Part shown: piece by piece, positions 23,848 to 35,745 of the stretch
Position numbering within the stretch: position 1 is the first letter of the stretch
Layout: each line of letters opens with the position of its first letter
NCBI RefSeq assembly: GCF_009727055.1
Contig: NC_052352.1
Span: 21,385,085 to 21,449,084, forward strand
Direction of reading: 5' to 3'
Source of the DNA: Benincasa hispida
Taxonomy: Eukaryota > Streptophyta > Magnoliopsida > Cucurbitales > Cucurbitaceae
DNA: 64,000 bases
The notes under the pieces: generated by a model
Databases searched by the model: none
The model's input: the letters and a program-made list of their open reading frames with translations, nothing else
Told to the model about the DNA's origin: nothing
Made by a program: the position numbers and the translations under genes

Positions 23848-24290
23848 TTGGCTATTGTTGATCCTATTATCAATCCATTGGTTTGGATAGTGGATTTAGG
23901 TGCAAGTAGTCATATTTGTTATAACAAGCATTTGTTCTCCTCTATGACACCAACTTCAGATCACTTTGTTACTTTGCCAAATAAAGAGAGGGTTCATGTT
24001 TCCTTCATTGGTGATGTTTGGTTCACTTAAAATATTTTGTTGAAGAATGTTCTATATGTGCCTTAGTTCAAATTCAATTTGTTGTCAGTGGGTTCTTTAA
24101 CCAAAACCTCACTAATTTCTATGAATTTTTCTACCAATTCAAGCACTTTTCAGGATCTGTTGAGTTTGAAGACGATTGACAAGGGTAAAAGGATTGGTGA
24201 TCTTTATGTAAAGACCACAAGTGTTGTTCTCCCTACTGCAGTTCATTGCAACTTAGTTGTGAATAATGTGTCTCCTAAGATATGACAATT
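23848..24290 (+). pseudogene. C3 protease and pre-integrase
   Basis: NPLVWIVDLGASSHICYNKH carries the protease active-site motif as DLGAS instead of DSGAS. The region continues SSMTPTSDHFVTLPNKE and FNLLSVGSLTKT, the standard link to integrase. A stop lies at 24028 within this stretch, and a second frame takes over from 24079. Confidence 0.8.
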
Positions 24291-25230
24291 ATCGATTGGA
24301 AGATCTATCTTTTAAAGTTTTGAATAAATTGAATAATCAATTAAATATTATCAGTCATGATTTTAGTAAAGATCCATGTTATGTATGCCCCTTAGTTAAA
24401 CAACAGAAACACTCTTTTGTTTCTAATAATTATTTGTCTGTATTATCTTCTGATCTTATTCATTGTGATGTATGGGCCCATATCCAAACCCTACACATAT
24501 TAGACATTGTTTTTTTCTCACATTGGTTGATGACTGTACTCATTTCACTTGGACTTTTCTCATGAAACATAAGTCAAAGGTTCTTACAATTGTGCCAAAA
24601 CTTTTTGCTTTGGTTGAGACTCAATATTTAGCAAAAATTAAGTGTTTTCGGTACAGATAATGTACCTGACTTGAAATTCACATAATTTTTTGGTAGCAAG
24701 GGTGTTTTGCATCCATTTTCATGTGTTGAAACTCCCGAACAAAATTTTGTTGTCAAAAGAAAGCATTAATATCTGCTTAATGTTGCAAGAGCATTATATT
24801 TCAAGTCAAGAGTTCCTATATCCTTTTGGGGAGAATGTCTACTTACAGCGACATTTCTTATCAATCGAACTCCCACTAAAGTATTGAAAGATCTCTCTCC
24901 ATTTGAACTACTTTTCACTCTTTAGTGGATTATAACAGCCTTCGTGTGTTTGGTTGTTTATGTTATGCATCTACTCTGATTGCTCGCAGATCAAAATTTC
25001 AGCCATGTGCATGTGCGTGTATTTTTCTTAGTTATCTACCAGGTGTTAAGAGATATCGATTATATGACATTATGTCAAAGTCTTTTTTTTAGTTCCAGAC
25101 ATGTTTTTCATGAGGACACATTTCCTTTTTACTCAATTACTTCTTCACCTGAGCACATCGATCATTTTCCTTCCGTAGCCCTACTTAGACTCTTACACGA
25201 TGCTTATGTTGACTTTAATGGTGATTCTTA
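24291..25230 (+). pseudogene. C3 integrase, multiply frameshifted
   Basis: YVCPLVKQQKHSFVSNN (zinc finger end), then LSSDLIHCDVWAH, VDDCTHFTWTFLMKHKS, and later, in other frames, the phrases corresponding to FLINRTPT and [11 protein letters not shown]. The first catalytic Asp (HCD) is kept. The second catalytic Asp and the Glu region are too disrupted to place. The reading changes frame at least four times. Confidence 0.75.
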
Positions 25231-25609
25231 ACTTTCTATGTCTGCTGATCTATCATCTCCACCTACTGTTGAAGATACAGGTCCGAGTTCTGGCATTAAC
25301 ATTTGGTTGAAATGCTATCTGAGCCTCAAACATTTGTTAAACCAATGGTGGATGCTTCTCTTCCTACATATTCATCCACTTCCCAAGTTCCTTTCAGAAG
25401 GTCAACAAGATAGACCAAAGCTCATTCTTATCTTCAACAATACCACTATAATCTTATACATAGTCAAAACTCTTCCATGCTTAATTTTCTTACCACTACT
25501 CATCCCTTGCATAACTTTATCTCTTATTCCTCTTTCTCTCATCCACATGGTCAATTCTTCATGCAAGTGTCATCTCATTTTGAACCTCAATTTTATCATC
25601 AAACTGTTA

Positions 25610-25880
25610 AATGAGAACATTGGCGAGAAGCTATGCACACTGAATTAGACGCCATGGAAGAAAATAAAACTTGGTCTATTACTTCTCTACCTCATAGTAA
25701 GCATTCCGTTGGTTGTAAATGGGTCTATAGAATTAAATTCAAGTCTGACAATTGAACGTTATAAAGCTTGTTTGGTTGGCAAGGGTTACACTCAATAGGA
25801 ATGTTTGGATTTCTTTGAAACTTATTTTTCCATTGTTAAACTTGTCACTGTTAAGCTTTTGAGTCTTATAATTGTTGGAA
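25610..25880 (+). pseudogene. C3 reverse transcriptase, N-terminal fragment
   Basis: WREAMHTELDAMEENKTWSI, then SVGCKWVYRIKFKSDN, and after a shift ERYKACLVGKGYTQ. This is the entry of a copia reverse transcriptase. It stops near SLIIVG, and the following sequence no longer matches: the palm with the YVDD box is deleted. Confidence 0.78.
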
Positions 25881-25889
25881 GATACTGGT

Positions 25890-26290
25890 TTTCTAGGCTC
25901 TAAATATACTTCTTCTCCTATGGATCCAAATTATAAGTTGAAGTCTTTTGAAGGTGACGTGTGACCAGATCCTTTTCTATATCGACATCCCATAGGGTGA
26001 TTGTTATATTTGACAATCTTTTGTCCATACATTACTTTTGCTATGCACAAACTCAGTCAATTTATGCTGCGTATCTATCATCTCGTACGTTATTTGAAGT
26101 CTTCTCCAGGGCAAGGTTTAATGTTTTCTTGTAGTTCTTATTTTACATTGAAGGCCTTCGTTAATGTTGATTGGGGTTCTTGTCCAGATTCTTGAAGATC
26201 CGTATCGGGGTTTTGTATCTTTTTGGGTGATTCATTGGTTTCTTAGCGAACTAAGAAACAAACTACAAGTTGGGCTCTTGCTGCATCTTG
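25890..26290 (+). pseudogene. C3 end of reverse transcriptase and RNase H fragment
   Basis: Phrases SKYTSSPMDPNYKLKSF and LLYLTIFCPYITFAMHKLSQ (the thumb region), then LVRYLKSSPGQGL, FVNVDWGSCPDS, RSVSGFCIFLGDSLVS and TKKQTTSWALAAS. The Asp of VDWGSC is the first RNase H acidic residue. The reading ends right before the purine tract, so the C-terminal third of RNase H is missing. Confidence 0.78.
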
Positions 26291-26298
26291 AGGGGGAG
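26290..26298 (+). other. C3 polypurine tract
   Basis: GAGGGGGAG directly before the 3' LTR start TATTAGGTCC; the usual layout is GGGGGAGTGTTAGG. Confidence 0.75.
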
Positions 26299-26480
26299 TA
26301 TTAGGTCCGATTATATGTAATTTAAGTTTGTTATATATTTTTAGGCAGTCAAATTTGGTTATGATTTAATTGCAGATTTTATTGGTGTATTAGTTAGGAT
26401 TACATCTGTATTTTACTCGCTACAAGTTTCATTAAGAAGAAAGATACACAAGATATTTTTTTCCATTTGTGGACTTAAAA
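26299..26480 (+). repeat. C3 3' LTR (182 bp)
   Basis: Begins TATTAGGTCCGATTATATGT and ends GTGGACTTAAAA. The end matches the 5' LTR. This is short for a copia LTR. Confidence 0.75.
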
Positions 26481-28203
26481 ACTTTACCATTGAAAAAAGA
26501 AAACTTTTTAGCAAAAATAAATGAGAGATAGAAAGAACTCCAAATGAAAAAAGAAATTAGCATTTGAAAATGGCTTTTTATAATATTAACTCTATTATTA
26601 TTATTGTATTGTAAAAGATTTAGTAGCAATGTGGATTTTTATTTCCTTTATATACATGCTAACAAAATTTACTCATTCCATATTCTAGAGATTAGTGATA
26701 ATAATTAAATTTCAATAATATATCTAGGAAAAAATATACTGACACAAAATATAATAGAGGGGATGAAGCTTCTTGTATTATCCAATGGCCATATTTGTTC
26801 AATTACTTCTCATCTGAATAAGGCTGCAACTTTGTCCAATCCACTCCTCAAAATCTTTTTTTTTTTTTAAATGTTTATACAAATACTTATTCAAATTACA
26901 TAAAAAAAACACCGAAATTTCAAGGGTTATGTCAATTACGTCTACTAAATTTTGAAAAGTTTTTATTTTTACTTTCTAATAAACACAACGATCTTTGGTA
27001 TGATATTGTCTACTTTGGACATAAACTATCTCCACATCACTTATTCATGATTCGAACTTTGGTCGCATTTTCAATAATAATTTGGTCTAAAAATACTCTG
27101 AAATTTTAGAATTGTTTAAAAAAATATATATTTTTCCTTTTAAAATAAAGAATGGAAATTGATATAAACACTATAAAAAATTTAGGAAGTGGAAGTTATA
27201 TTACATATTAAGGTAGAGTCTCTTGATGAACGAGTAATAGAGTGTTTCGAAAAACTTGTGAAATTAATGTTTTTTTAAAACAAAATCACGTTCACTACAA
27301 GCGTTTAGGAAAAATATTAATAATTTAAAGTGTGTTTAATATAGTTCAATAATATTTTTAAATGATTGAAAGTATTTAAAAAAAACCAACTTAATAAAGA
27401 AAAAAATAACTAAAAATTTTGGATTAATTTAAAAGTTTTTTTTTTTTTAGAGATAGATCATCCAAAATGACTTTAAAATTAATATAAAATTTGTAAAGTG
27501 TTTTTATACATACATATATACATATAAGGTTTGGGGTTTAAGGTTTATATATATATATAAAGCACTTCGTCCTCTAAAATAATTCAAAAGCTACACCGAA
27601 ACATTTTAAAATATTGTTTTTTTTTCTAAAGATCATAAGAAAATAATTTTGTTTAAAATTATTATTTTTCAGAAGTTCCTCTAACCCCATATAAAACCTC
27701 TTCTAGGTTTTGTTGTTTTTTCCCCCATTTGTGTCACTAATCTTTTTAAAAAGTATTCGGTATTTACATTTCATTTTCAAATTCTCCAATATATAGTGCA
27801 CAACATCTTTTCCTGAGCGCTAAATGATGGGCCGATATACAGGCCCATTTTAGTTTTGGGCTATTTTGGGCCAATCTATAAAGGACCATTTGAAAATCCA
27901 TTCCAACCCAACAATTCACATTCAACCAAACGGAAGATGTCTTTTTCACTTTTGCATTTAAGCGTTAAATGTAGCACTTTTAGGATCAATAATTAAGTGT
28001 ATAACAATATTTTTAAAGAATTCTAAATATAATAAAATCTAATAATGATAGACTCGAATAATGATACTCTTATCGACTTCCAGATACGTGTATCCGTATA
28101 TCTACTTCTAGGTACGTGAAGGGGATACATTGGGTCATTTCTTTTTCAAATTTAAGCCTAAAACATTTAAAAGTCCAACACACAATCCATTTTATTTTTT
28201 AGT
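26481..28203. other. Intergenic DNA, A+T-rich, with a TGGGCC cluster
   Basis: No gene found. The 61-codon frame at 27764-27949 (- strand) lies over the TGGGCC cluster described separately and has no recognisable content. Confidence 0.5.
27825..27876. promoter_or_regulatory. Cluster of TGGGCC/T words
   Basis: ATGGGCCGA, AGGCCCATT, TTGGGCTAT and TTGGGCCAA occur within about 50 bases in both orientations. TGGGCC/T (site II) clusters bind TCP factors in promoters of plant growth and organelle genes. No adjacent coding region was found, so a promoter role is unproven. Confidence 0.25.
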
Positions 28204-28432
28204 GTATGTTTGAGAGGATTTTAAAATTGTTAAAATTAATTTTTTTTTTCATTTTTAAAATCACTTGAAAACACACTTTTAATTACTCAAAATTAATTTA
28301 GTTTTCAATTTTACACTTTTAAATGCAAATTTCATATCATCAAAATTATTTTTGAAGAAATAAATGTGTTTCATTGTGATTTTGAAAATGACAAGAGTGA
28401 TTTTAACCATTTTGAAATCACTTAAAACATAA
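28204..28432. mobile_element. MITE or foldback element with long inverted repeats
   Basis: The left arm (from TGTATGTTTGAGAGGATTTT to about 28270) and the right arm (about 28375-28432) are inverted repeats of roughly 60 bases. Both carry AAATGGTTAAAATCA-like and TCATTTTNAAAATCAC words. The whole 229 bp can form one large hairpin. Target duplication is unclear, so the superfamily is not assigned. Confidence 0.5.
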
Positions 28433-29210
28433 AAGTCCACTTAAATTGGGCAATCCAAAACAAAAATAGATCTAAAATGATAAAGACACAAAAAGTTAGA
28501 AGAAAAAACCCAAAAGGTAATTAAATCTTTATTCTTCTCCTCTCTCACTATCTAAATTATGATTCACACTCTCTTTATCCTCAACTTCATTCTTCAATCT
28601 TATCTTCTACTCCTTTTCTACCGTTTGCTCTAGTCGCCCAACCACCATTCCACATTATTGGATTTTTTTTTCAAGTTTTCACTCTCTTCTTAACTTTAAT
28701 CTAACTTAAAATAAATACTATAACAATTAATTGGACATTACACACACACATATATAATGTATCTTTAACGTATCTGTATCTTAGTTTTTTAGAGATTGAC
28801 GTATCTTTGTATCATGTCGTATCTATATCTTGTATCTGCATCAGTGTCTTTGCTTCTTAGCCCCCCAAGGTTAACATAAAATCCAATTTCAGGCGTACGT
28901 TCGCCAAGATTGGAATCGAGGAAAATAATGCTCAGAACAAATGAAGGAAGATGAGAAAGCCTAGTACAAAAAACGATATATATATATAGATCAGTGTCTG
29001 GGTTTAAGAAGAAGAAGAAGCATATGAAGCATACGAAACAATTAGGTTGAAGGAGTGTTTAATTTTTAAGTTAAAAAATTAAACGGATAAGTAATAAAAA
29101 GATATTTCCTTTTTTGCATAAGTGCAATTACCCGTATCCAAACCCATCTAAATCCTAACAATATAATGAAGAGTTATAAGTAGAAGATGATTACTTAGGA
29201 AAGTAACTGA
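28433..29210. other. Intergenic DNA with GATAC/GTATC motifs
   Basis: GTATC words cluster at 28757-28850; GATAC words cluster in the inverse sense upstream at 28060-28130. The stretch 28860-29030 is more balanced in composition, but no convincing exon could be defined. Confidence 0.45.
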
Positions 29211-29753
29211 AATTTATATCGTCTTGTAAATATCTCTCAAAAGAAACTTTTGGTGTGGTGATAATCATCATAGAAGAGCTAGCATGAACGTTTTTCACAA
29301 GGCACATCATGTCTCCCAACAATTTTTGGTTAGTTTTCTTTTGTTACCGTCTAACAAAAGAATAAGTTCCTTTTCCTTTATTGATATTTTTCCCTTTTGC
29401 CAATTAATTCAGTCGAATGGTTTCTAAAATTAGTCATGAATGAATAGAAAATTGCTTGAAAAATTAGAAGAAAATTATATCGTCTTCAAAATATCTCTCG
29501 ACGCTAGACCAATAATCTTTTAAATGAAACTTTTGTGGTGTGGTGGTGATTGTCAAAGCAATAATCTTTGTCCATGTGAGTGTTTTTTACGGGCACATCA
29601 TGTCGTCCAACAATATTTTTTATTCAACAATGGGTTTTTTCTTTTGTTACTGTTGGATAAGTTCTTTTTTCTTTATTGATATTTTTTTTGGTCAATAAAT
29701 TTAAATTGTATGATTTCTAAAATTGATTATGAATGAAAATAATTCATGTGGTT
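29211..29753. repeat. Diverged tandem duplication (about 261 bp period)
   Basis: 29211-29451 and 29471-29753 share, in order, TATATCGTCTT, ATATCTCTC, GAAACTTTTG-GTGTGGTG, GGCACATCATGTC, CCAACAAT, TTCTTTTGTTAC, CTTTATTGATATTTTT and TTTCTAAAATT. Insertions make the second copy longer. Non-coding. Confidence 0.75.
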
Positions 29754-32700
29754 AAATAATGACATTTGTTTTTTTTATTTTTTATTATGGATATAATTTT
29801 TTTATTTAAAGGCATTTGATTGAGAGGATTATTTATCTGTTTCATTTGTCACAATTTTGAAGGGACAATCCATAACTCCTACAAAACAGTTTTTTCCTAA
29901 ATATTTTAATATACAATTTTATGAAATTCTTTCATAAGTTTTTACAAGTTTATCCTCCTATGTGTTTATCGATCTCACGAAAGATGTAAGTGTTTATTTG
30001 ATCGTATTTACTTTTAACCTTGGATTCAATTTAGGAGCTTATTGTTTTTTTCCCCTATATATTACATTATTATGATTAGCGATATATGCTTATTTGGTCT
30101 ATTTAATTAATTAATTATTTTCTAACACTTTTATGGACTCTTTCTTTTTTCCATTTTGTCTTTTTTAATTTTGCATTAAGATGGAAAAACATAGGATAAA
30201 GAAGAATTAGAACATTAAAGAAGAATTAGAAGTCAAGTATATGTATATTTTCTCTGTTAGAGATTTCATATATTATGATCTCTATCCAATTTGATTTTTT
30301 TTTTATGTAATTGTAATGGATTTAATAGATTTAGATATGAAAAAAAAATAGAAAGGAGAGATCTAGAGGAAGGGTGACAAATTTAGGGGAGAGGAGGAGA
30401 TATGGAGAGAGGAGAAAATTAGTAAGAAGTAAAATGAATTAAATCTTCTTAATTTTAAAAAGCACAAATTTCATCTCTCTCCTTTTTCTTAATTTAATAC
30501 AAGGTACTTAGTGAGCGTTCTTAACTTTTTTCATCTTAATGAAGATAACATTTTAATTATATTCATTTTTGGGTGTTTTTACTTTCTTAAAAATTGTATG
30601 CCACTTGAGATTTAAAAATTACGTTAAAAATAATAATTAGCTTTTTTCTAAATCAAATAAAAAAAAAATTGCGAAAGTTTTTTAAATGAAGTATTTTAAA
30701 TAGTGACATAAATGTTAAAATTATAATTATGAGATTCGAAGGGAAAAAAATTCTTTGAGACTTTTAAAATTTTTAGATGAACTATATGTTTTCCATTTTA
30801 AATATAGCACAATATCAAAACGGTTGGTAAAAATATATTTAACCACCAAATTTCGTTTCTTTTTTTCTTTTTTATTTTTGCATAATTTTATAATTTTAAC
30901 ATATAAAATTTAACCAATATTTGAAACACACATAAAAAAAAATTGTGTAGATAATAAAATGCATTACTAAAAATTTATCGGTAAAAAGAATATAGAATGA
31001 TTTTAGAAGTTTGTAGAGCTTGGAAGTTAACATAATTGGAGCAACTCAGGAAGTAGACAATGAAAACGGTTAGAGTATTTTAATAAATATTATTATATCC
31101 AAATACTTTAAATATTATTTTATATTCTAAATCTACATAAAAATTAATGTTTGTAATCAATCATGTTAGAAAACAAATACATTTTAACACACTCCATCAA
31201 AAATTAAAGAAAAAATGATAGATAGAGTACTCTTTATCCATAATGAGTTTCTGAATTTTCAATGTTTATTTTTTAAAGAAATAAACGTTCTAAAATTTGA
31301 TAATTTATGTCTATTTATCAATATTTTTTTAATAAAAAATTTCTATATGTAAATAATGAAAAGTAATATCAGTCCAAATGGTAGTATCTCATTGACATCA
31401 AAAGATAGGTAGGAATATGAGCTATTTAATTATTAAAATGTAAGTTTATTTTGACATATGTCTCTTTTATTTATTTATTTATTATTATTATTATTTTTTA
31501 ATCTGGTTTTGTGATTAATAAGAAAAATATATTGTTTCTTTTTTATTAGTTGGATTCTTTTTGTTACATGAAAACAAAAGTGTAATGATGATGATAGATG
31601 TGGTGAAGGAAAATAAACCTTTTGCTTTACGAAGGAGGACTATCATTTTGGCCAAATTTGTATCAATCCTTTTACTTCCTTAGGTTTTTTTTTTCATTGG
31701 TAGTTTCTTTGGTTTTTTTTTTTTTTTTTTTTCTTTGGTCGGGTTTTTAAATTAATAATATGTTATTTTAGAACTAATTATAAATTTATTTAATTAGTAG
31801 TCGATCTTAAAAATAATATAATTATTTATTAATCAAGAAGATATGCGTAAAAACAAGCATCAAAACTATTTAAATGAGACATAATTTTGTAAATAGTTTA
31901 AAATAAAATAGTTTCAATTTTTTAAATTTAATTTGCACATTCTCTTATACAATGTATTTTATATTGAATTTATCTAATTTGTATTTTGTAAATAATAATA
32001 ATAATAAACTAATTTTACATTGTTCAATTGATAAATTTGTAGTAAGTCAACTTTCAAGTTTATTTATAAGTTCACATGTACCTATTTCAAATAATACAAA
32101 CCACGTGCAACACATATGTTATGAAATTAGTAATATTAAGTTAGACTAAATTAATTTCATTCGATCCAACAATCATGATGTAAATTTATCATTGATTTCG
32201 AAAATGACATGGTAATTTGTTTTAAAAATATATTTAATATTTAGGCTAATATTGTAGTTTCAGGCGGAAAAAAAAAAAAATAATCCCATCACAGCAATGA
32301 GCAAGGCAGCGGCACAAAAATTCAAAAAAATAATTAAAAAAAAGTAGCTCACAGGTTGAACCTGCGAGCATTTTTTCACCTGCCGGCGGATACGTGTGGG
32401 GGGCGTCGGCCTGCCCTCAATTGATTTCAGTTTATTATTATATATTCAATGTTGTTCTATTTCATACATATATGTGATGTTTTTTTTTTAAAATTATTGT
32501 TATTAATTCTATTTTTAATTTTTCCCACATATTTACACATACAAATATATAAATAAATTTTAATCTTTAACCAATTATTTATTTTAATATTAGTTTTTTA
32601 GTACGATATGATGTAAGAGAATTTAAACTATTAGATAATGTGGTTACTCACACATTTGTGTACCAATTGAACTATATTTATTTTTTAAAAAAACTTTAAT

Positions 32701-34929
32701 ATGTATTTCAAGTTTCATTATTGGAAATTTTTATAATTTTTAAATTAATATTACTTAATTTAGATATTGCTTCAATTTTAAATTTTTATAAATGTTAAAT
32801 TACTAGTTTTAGTCTCTAAAATTTCAAAATTTGTGTTTAACAGTTCTCTGAAAATCTGTTCTTGTATGGATTATTAAGATTTCCAACATTTTGTTATATC
32901 CACGAGTTTAAGAGGAGTATTGGTGTTGATCAAGACAATGGTTTGAAGATAATGAGATTTACAGAGAAACTCATATTAAATATATATATTTTTTAAATCT
33001 CATATTAAATATTTGTGAATTTGGTTTCAAATTTGGTTTTTATTTTTATTTTTATTTTTATCAAAACTCTATCAAATTTTGTTGAACATCACTTTTCATG
33101 AAATTTAATCAAATTTTGTTTCAACAGGTATATGGGTTATTTAAAAAAATCATTTTATCTAAAAAAAAACTCAAAATTTATCCATTTTCACATTTTTTAT
33201 TCACATCCAACCAAGAAATAGATTCGTTTAGAGGAAAAAAATAGAGGATTGAAGCGCTTGTAGAAGATCAAGATTTAGACCTTAGTTCAATATTTACTTA
33301 TTTTGGATGTTACATTGATGGATTTAATATATAAATATCAAATTACAAGTTTAATCCCTACAATTTCAAAATTTTATCTAATAAATTTCTAAAGTTTTAG
33401 TTTGGTATCTAATAAGATACAAGTGTCTAATATATCCATGAAATTTTCCATTTGGTATATAATAGGATATTTTTACTAGGGATTCGATTCCTTCAATTGT
33501 CATTGTTAGTCGATCTCTATTGAGACGATATTCAATTTTCAAATATTTAAAATTAAAATTATTATTGTATCTTAATGAAATCATCCAATAAAGATTTTTT
33601 TGGTTGAAAAATATTGTGTTTTTTTTTTAATTCGTCAAAGGAGGTTATCATGAAATTAAAAATAATAATAATAAAGTAATGATATTTTTGTTAAAATTGA
33701 AGTTTGAAACTAATCAGACTAATAAAATCATTGAAATCAAAATAAATAAATAAATTTATAGGTTTTAAAATGTTACAATTTTATCTTTGATATTTGAGTT
33801 TTTTTTCAGTTTGGTTCCTAGATTTCAAAATATATATTTTTAATATTGATTTTCCATTAAATACTCATTTTTCGTATGTTAATAAAATTAAATTAATGAA
33901 ACAAATTATAATTAATTAAGTTTCACTATTTTTTGTCACTTTTAAAATTTCACTTCATAATTATTTTAGATTAATTGTGGTTAAAAATGTAATTCGTTTA
34001 GTCTAAGAACCAAGTTAAAACAAAACTCAAATCTGAAGGGTAAAATTGTAACATTACTAATTTGAACTTTCATGTTTATAGGTGTTACCAATTTAATTTA
34101 GTAATTAGTAATTATTGAATTGTATATTAGCGTTTATTTCTAATTGTACCCGACTATAAAGTTTGTTTTATTTACAGTATTTGATTTAATTTTGCCATAA
34201 ATTTTAATTGTGTTTACATTATGTTTAAAGGTATATACGTGATGTTTCTAAAAGAAAAAAAAAACTATATAAATGAACAAGTTCAATTTGAATTTTCTAA
34301 ATTAACCTATTAATTTAAGAATATTTAAATTTTGACACCAAAATCTTTTCTCATTTTTTTTCACAAAATGAATGAAATTTAAAATGGACTAGCATTCCCC
34401 ATCATAAAATCAGATTGAAATTAGAATTTCCACAAAAAAATTCTGAAGTTAACAAAATAAATCCAAAGTCGATTGACCGATAATATTTAGGTTTTATAGT
34501 TAATTAAAATGATTTGATAAAAAATGAATGAGAAATGAAGAAGAGAAATTGTGAAAAAAAGAAGAATAATAATTGAGAGAGGATAGAAAGAGAAAGAGAA
34601 AGAAGAAAGAGAGAAAAATGTGAGTTAAGTGGAGATTATTGGAAATTGGGAGAGATAAGGAGAGAGAATGTAATTATTATAAAATTACAATATTTTTCTA
34701 AATATTAAAGTACCACATTTTCACAAATATTTTAAAAAATTACAATATAATTTCAATTTTACCATTTATGATTGATCCAAAATTTTTCATTCAACAAATG
34801 CCTTTCAAGATTGATGCACATATAAGGGTGGATAAATCCCGAAAAAGATAAAGTTGAAATCAAAATACAAGTTATTTGCTTTTGACTTTGACTCTATAAG
34901 ATGTATAAGTCAAATTATGAATTTAATAC
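29754..34929. other. A+T-rich intergenic DNA without recognisable genes
   Basis: About 5 kb. Purine-rich tracts lie at 30346-30424 and 34546-34668, and a short G+C-rich island with a hairpin near 32260-32420. The phrases of the 'tttaatccctacaatttc' type recur at 33340-34080. Short frames have no recognisable content. Confidence 0.55.
34546..34668. repeat. GA-rich purine tract
   Basis: Over 120 bases almost entirely of A and G on the + strand (GAGAGAGGATAG, AGAAAGAGAAAGAGAAAG and similar). Such tracts can be GAGA-type binding sites or form triplex DNA; here it may be simple repeat drift. Confidence 0.7.
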
Positions 34930-35745
34930 AGAAAGTTTGACAAAAATTTTGGATAAAATTTGGAATATGACCAAATTTTAATTTGAGATAAATTTCAAAC
35001 TTTATCCCAATCTAATTTGATTTGGAGATAAAAGATTAAGAATTTGAAGTTAGCACAAACTTTAAAATATGACTAAATTTTAATTTGAGATAAATTTCAA
35101 AATTTATCCCCAATTTAATTTGATTTAGAGATAAAAGATTAAAAGTTTGAATTTAGCACAAAAATCGGAATATGACTAAATTTTAATTTGAGATAAATTT
35201 CAAAATTTATCCCCAATTTAATTTGATTTGGAGATAAAAGATTAAGAATTTAAATTTAGCACAAACTTTGGCATAGGGCTAAATATTAATTTTAGATAAA
35301 TTCTAAATTTTATCCCAAATTTAATTTGATTTGGAGATAAAAAATTAATAATTTAAATTTAGCACAAAATTTGGAATATGACCAAATTTTAATTTGAGAT
35401 AAAATTGATATTTTACCCTCAATTTTAATTTAGCAAAAGCCTAAACTTGATGATTTGAAATTGAGATGAAAAAATTTCGAATATGACCAAATTTTATATT
35501 TTAAACTTTAATTTGAGATAAATTTGAAAATTTTATAGTTTTAATTTGGCAAAAGTAACTTTGATGACTCGAAATTGAGATGAAATTTGGAATATGGCCA
35601 AATTTTATATTCCAAACTTTAATTTGAGGTAAATTTAGAGATTTTCTATTCAATTTAAATTGACTTGAAAATAAAAATAAATGATTTGAATTTGGGTTAA
35701 AAATTTTGGAATATGACTACATTTTAATTTAACACTTTCCCATTA
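34930..35745. repeat. Tandem array of about eight ~103 bp units
   Basis: The word AATATGA(C/T)(C/T)AAAT or a close variant starts at 34964, 35066, 35169, 35272, 35375, 35480, 35591 and 35710, giving spacings of 102, 103, 103, 103, 105, 111 and 119. Each unit holds TTTAATTTGAGATAAATTT, TTTATCCC and, in the first five, GGAGATAAAAGATTAA. The last units are more diverged. Non-coding, A+T-rich minisatellite. Confidence 0.9.

Larger units (their letters stand above)
22556..26480 (+). mobile_element. C3: degenerate Ty1/copia element with very short LTRs
   Basis: Gag, protease, integrase, a broken reverse transcriptase and an RNase H fragment follow in copia order on the + strand, between LTR remnants that share TTAAGAAGAAAGATA and CCATTTGTGGACTTAAAA at their ends. 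A tRNA-iMet-type primer site with changes (TGATATCATAGC, 22677-22688) follows the 5' LTR, and a purine tract (GAGGGGGAG, 26290-26298) precedes the 3' LTR. No matching target duplication was found. At 3.9 kb it is about 1 kb shorter than usual, owing to loss of the reverse transcriptase core. Confidence 0.82.

Noticed and set aside
28860..29030. First exon and 5' UTR of a - strand host gene
   Set aside because: Composition is suggestive, but no start codon with a sustained frame or clear splice donor could be defined.
32347..32369. Helitron 3' end hairpin
   Set aside because: No CTRR follows the hairpin at the expected distance and no matching 5' TC end was found.
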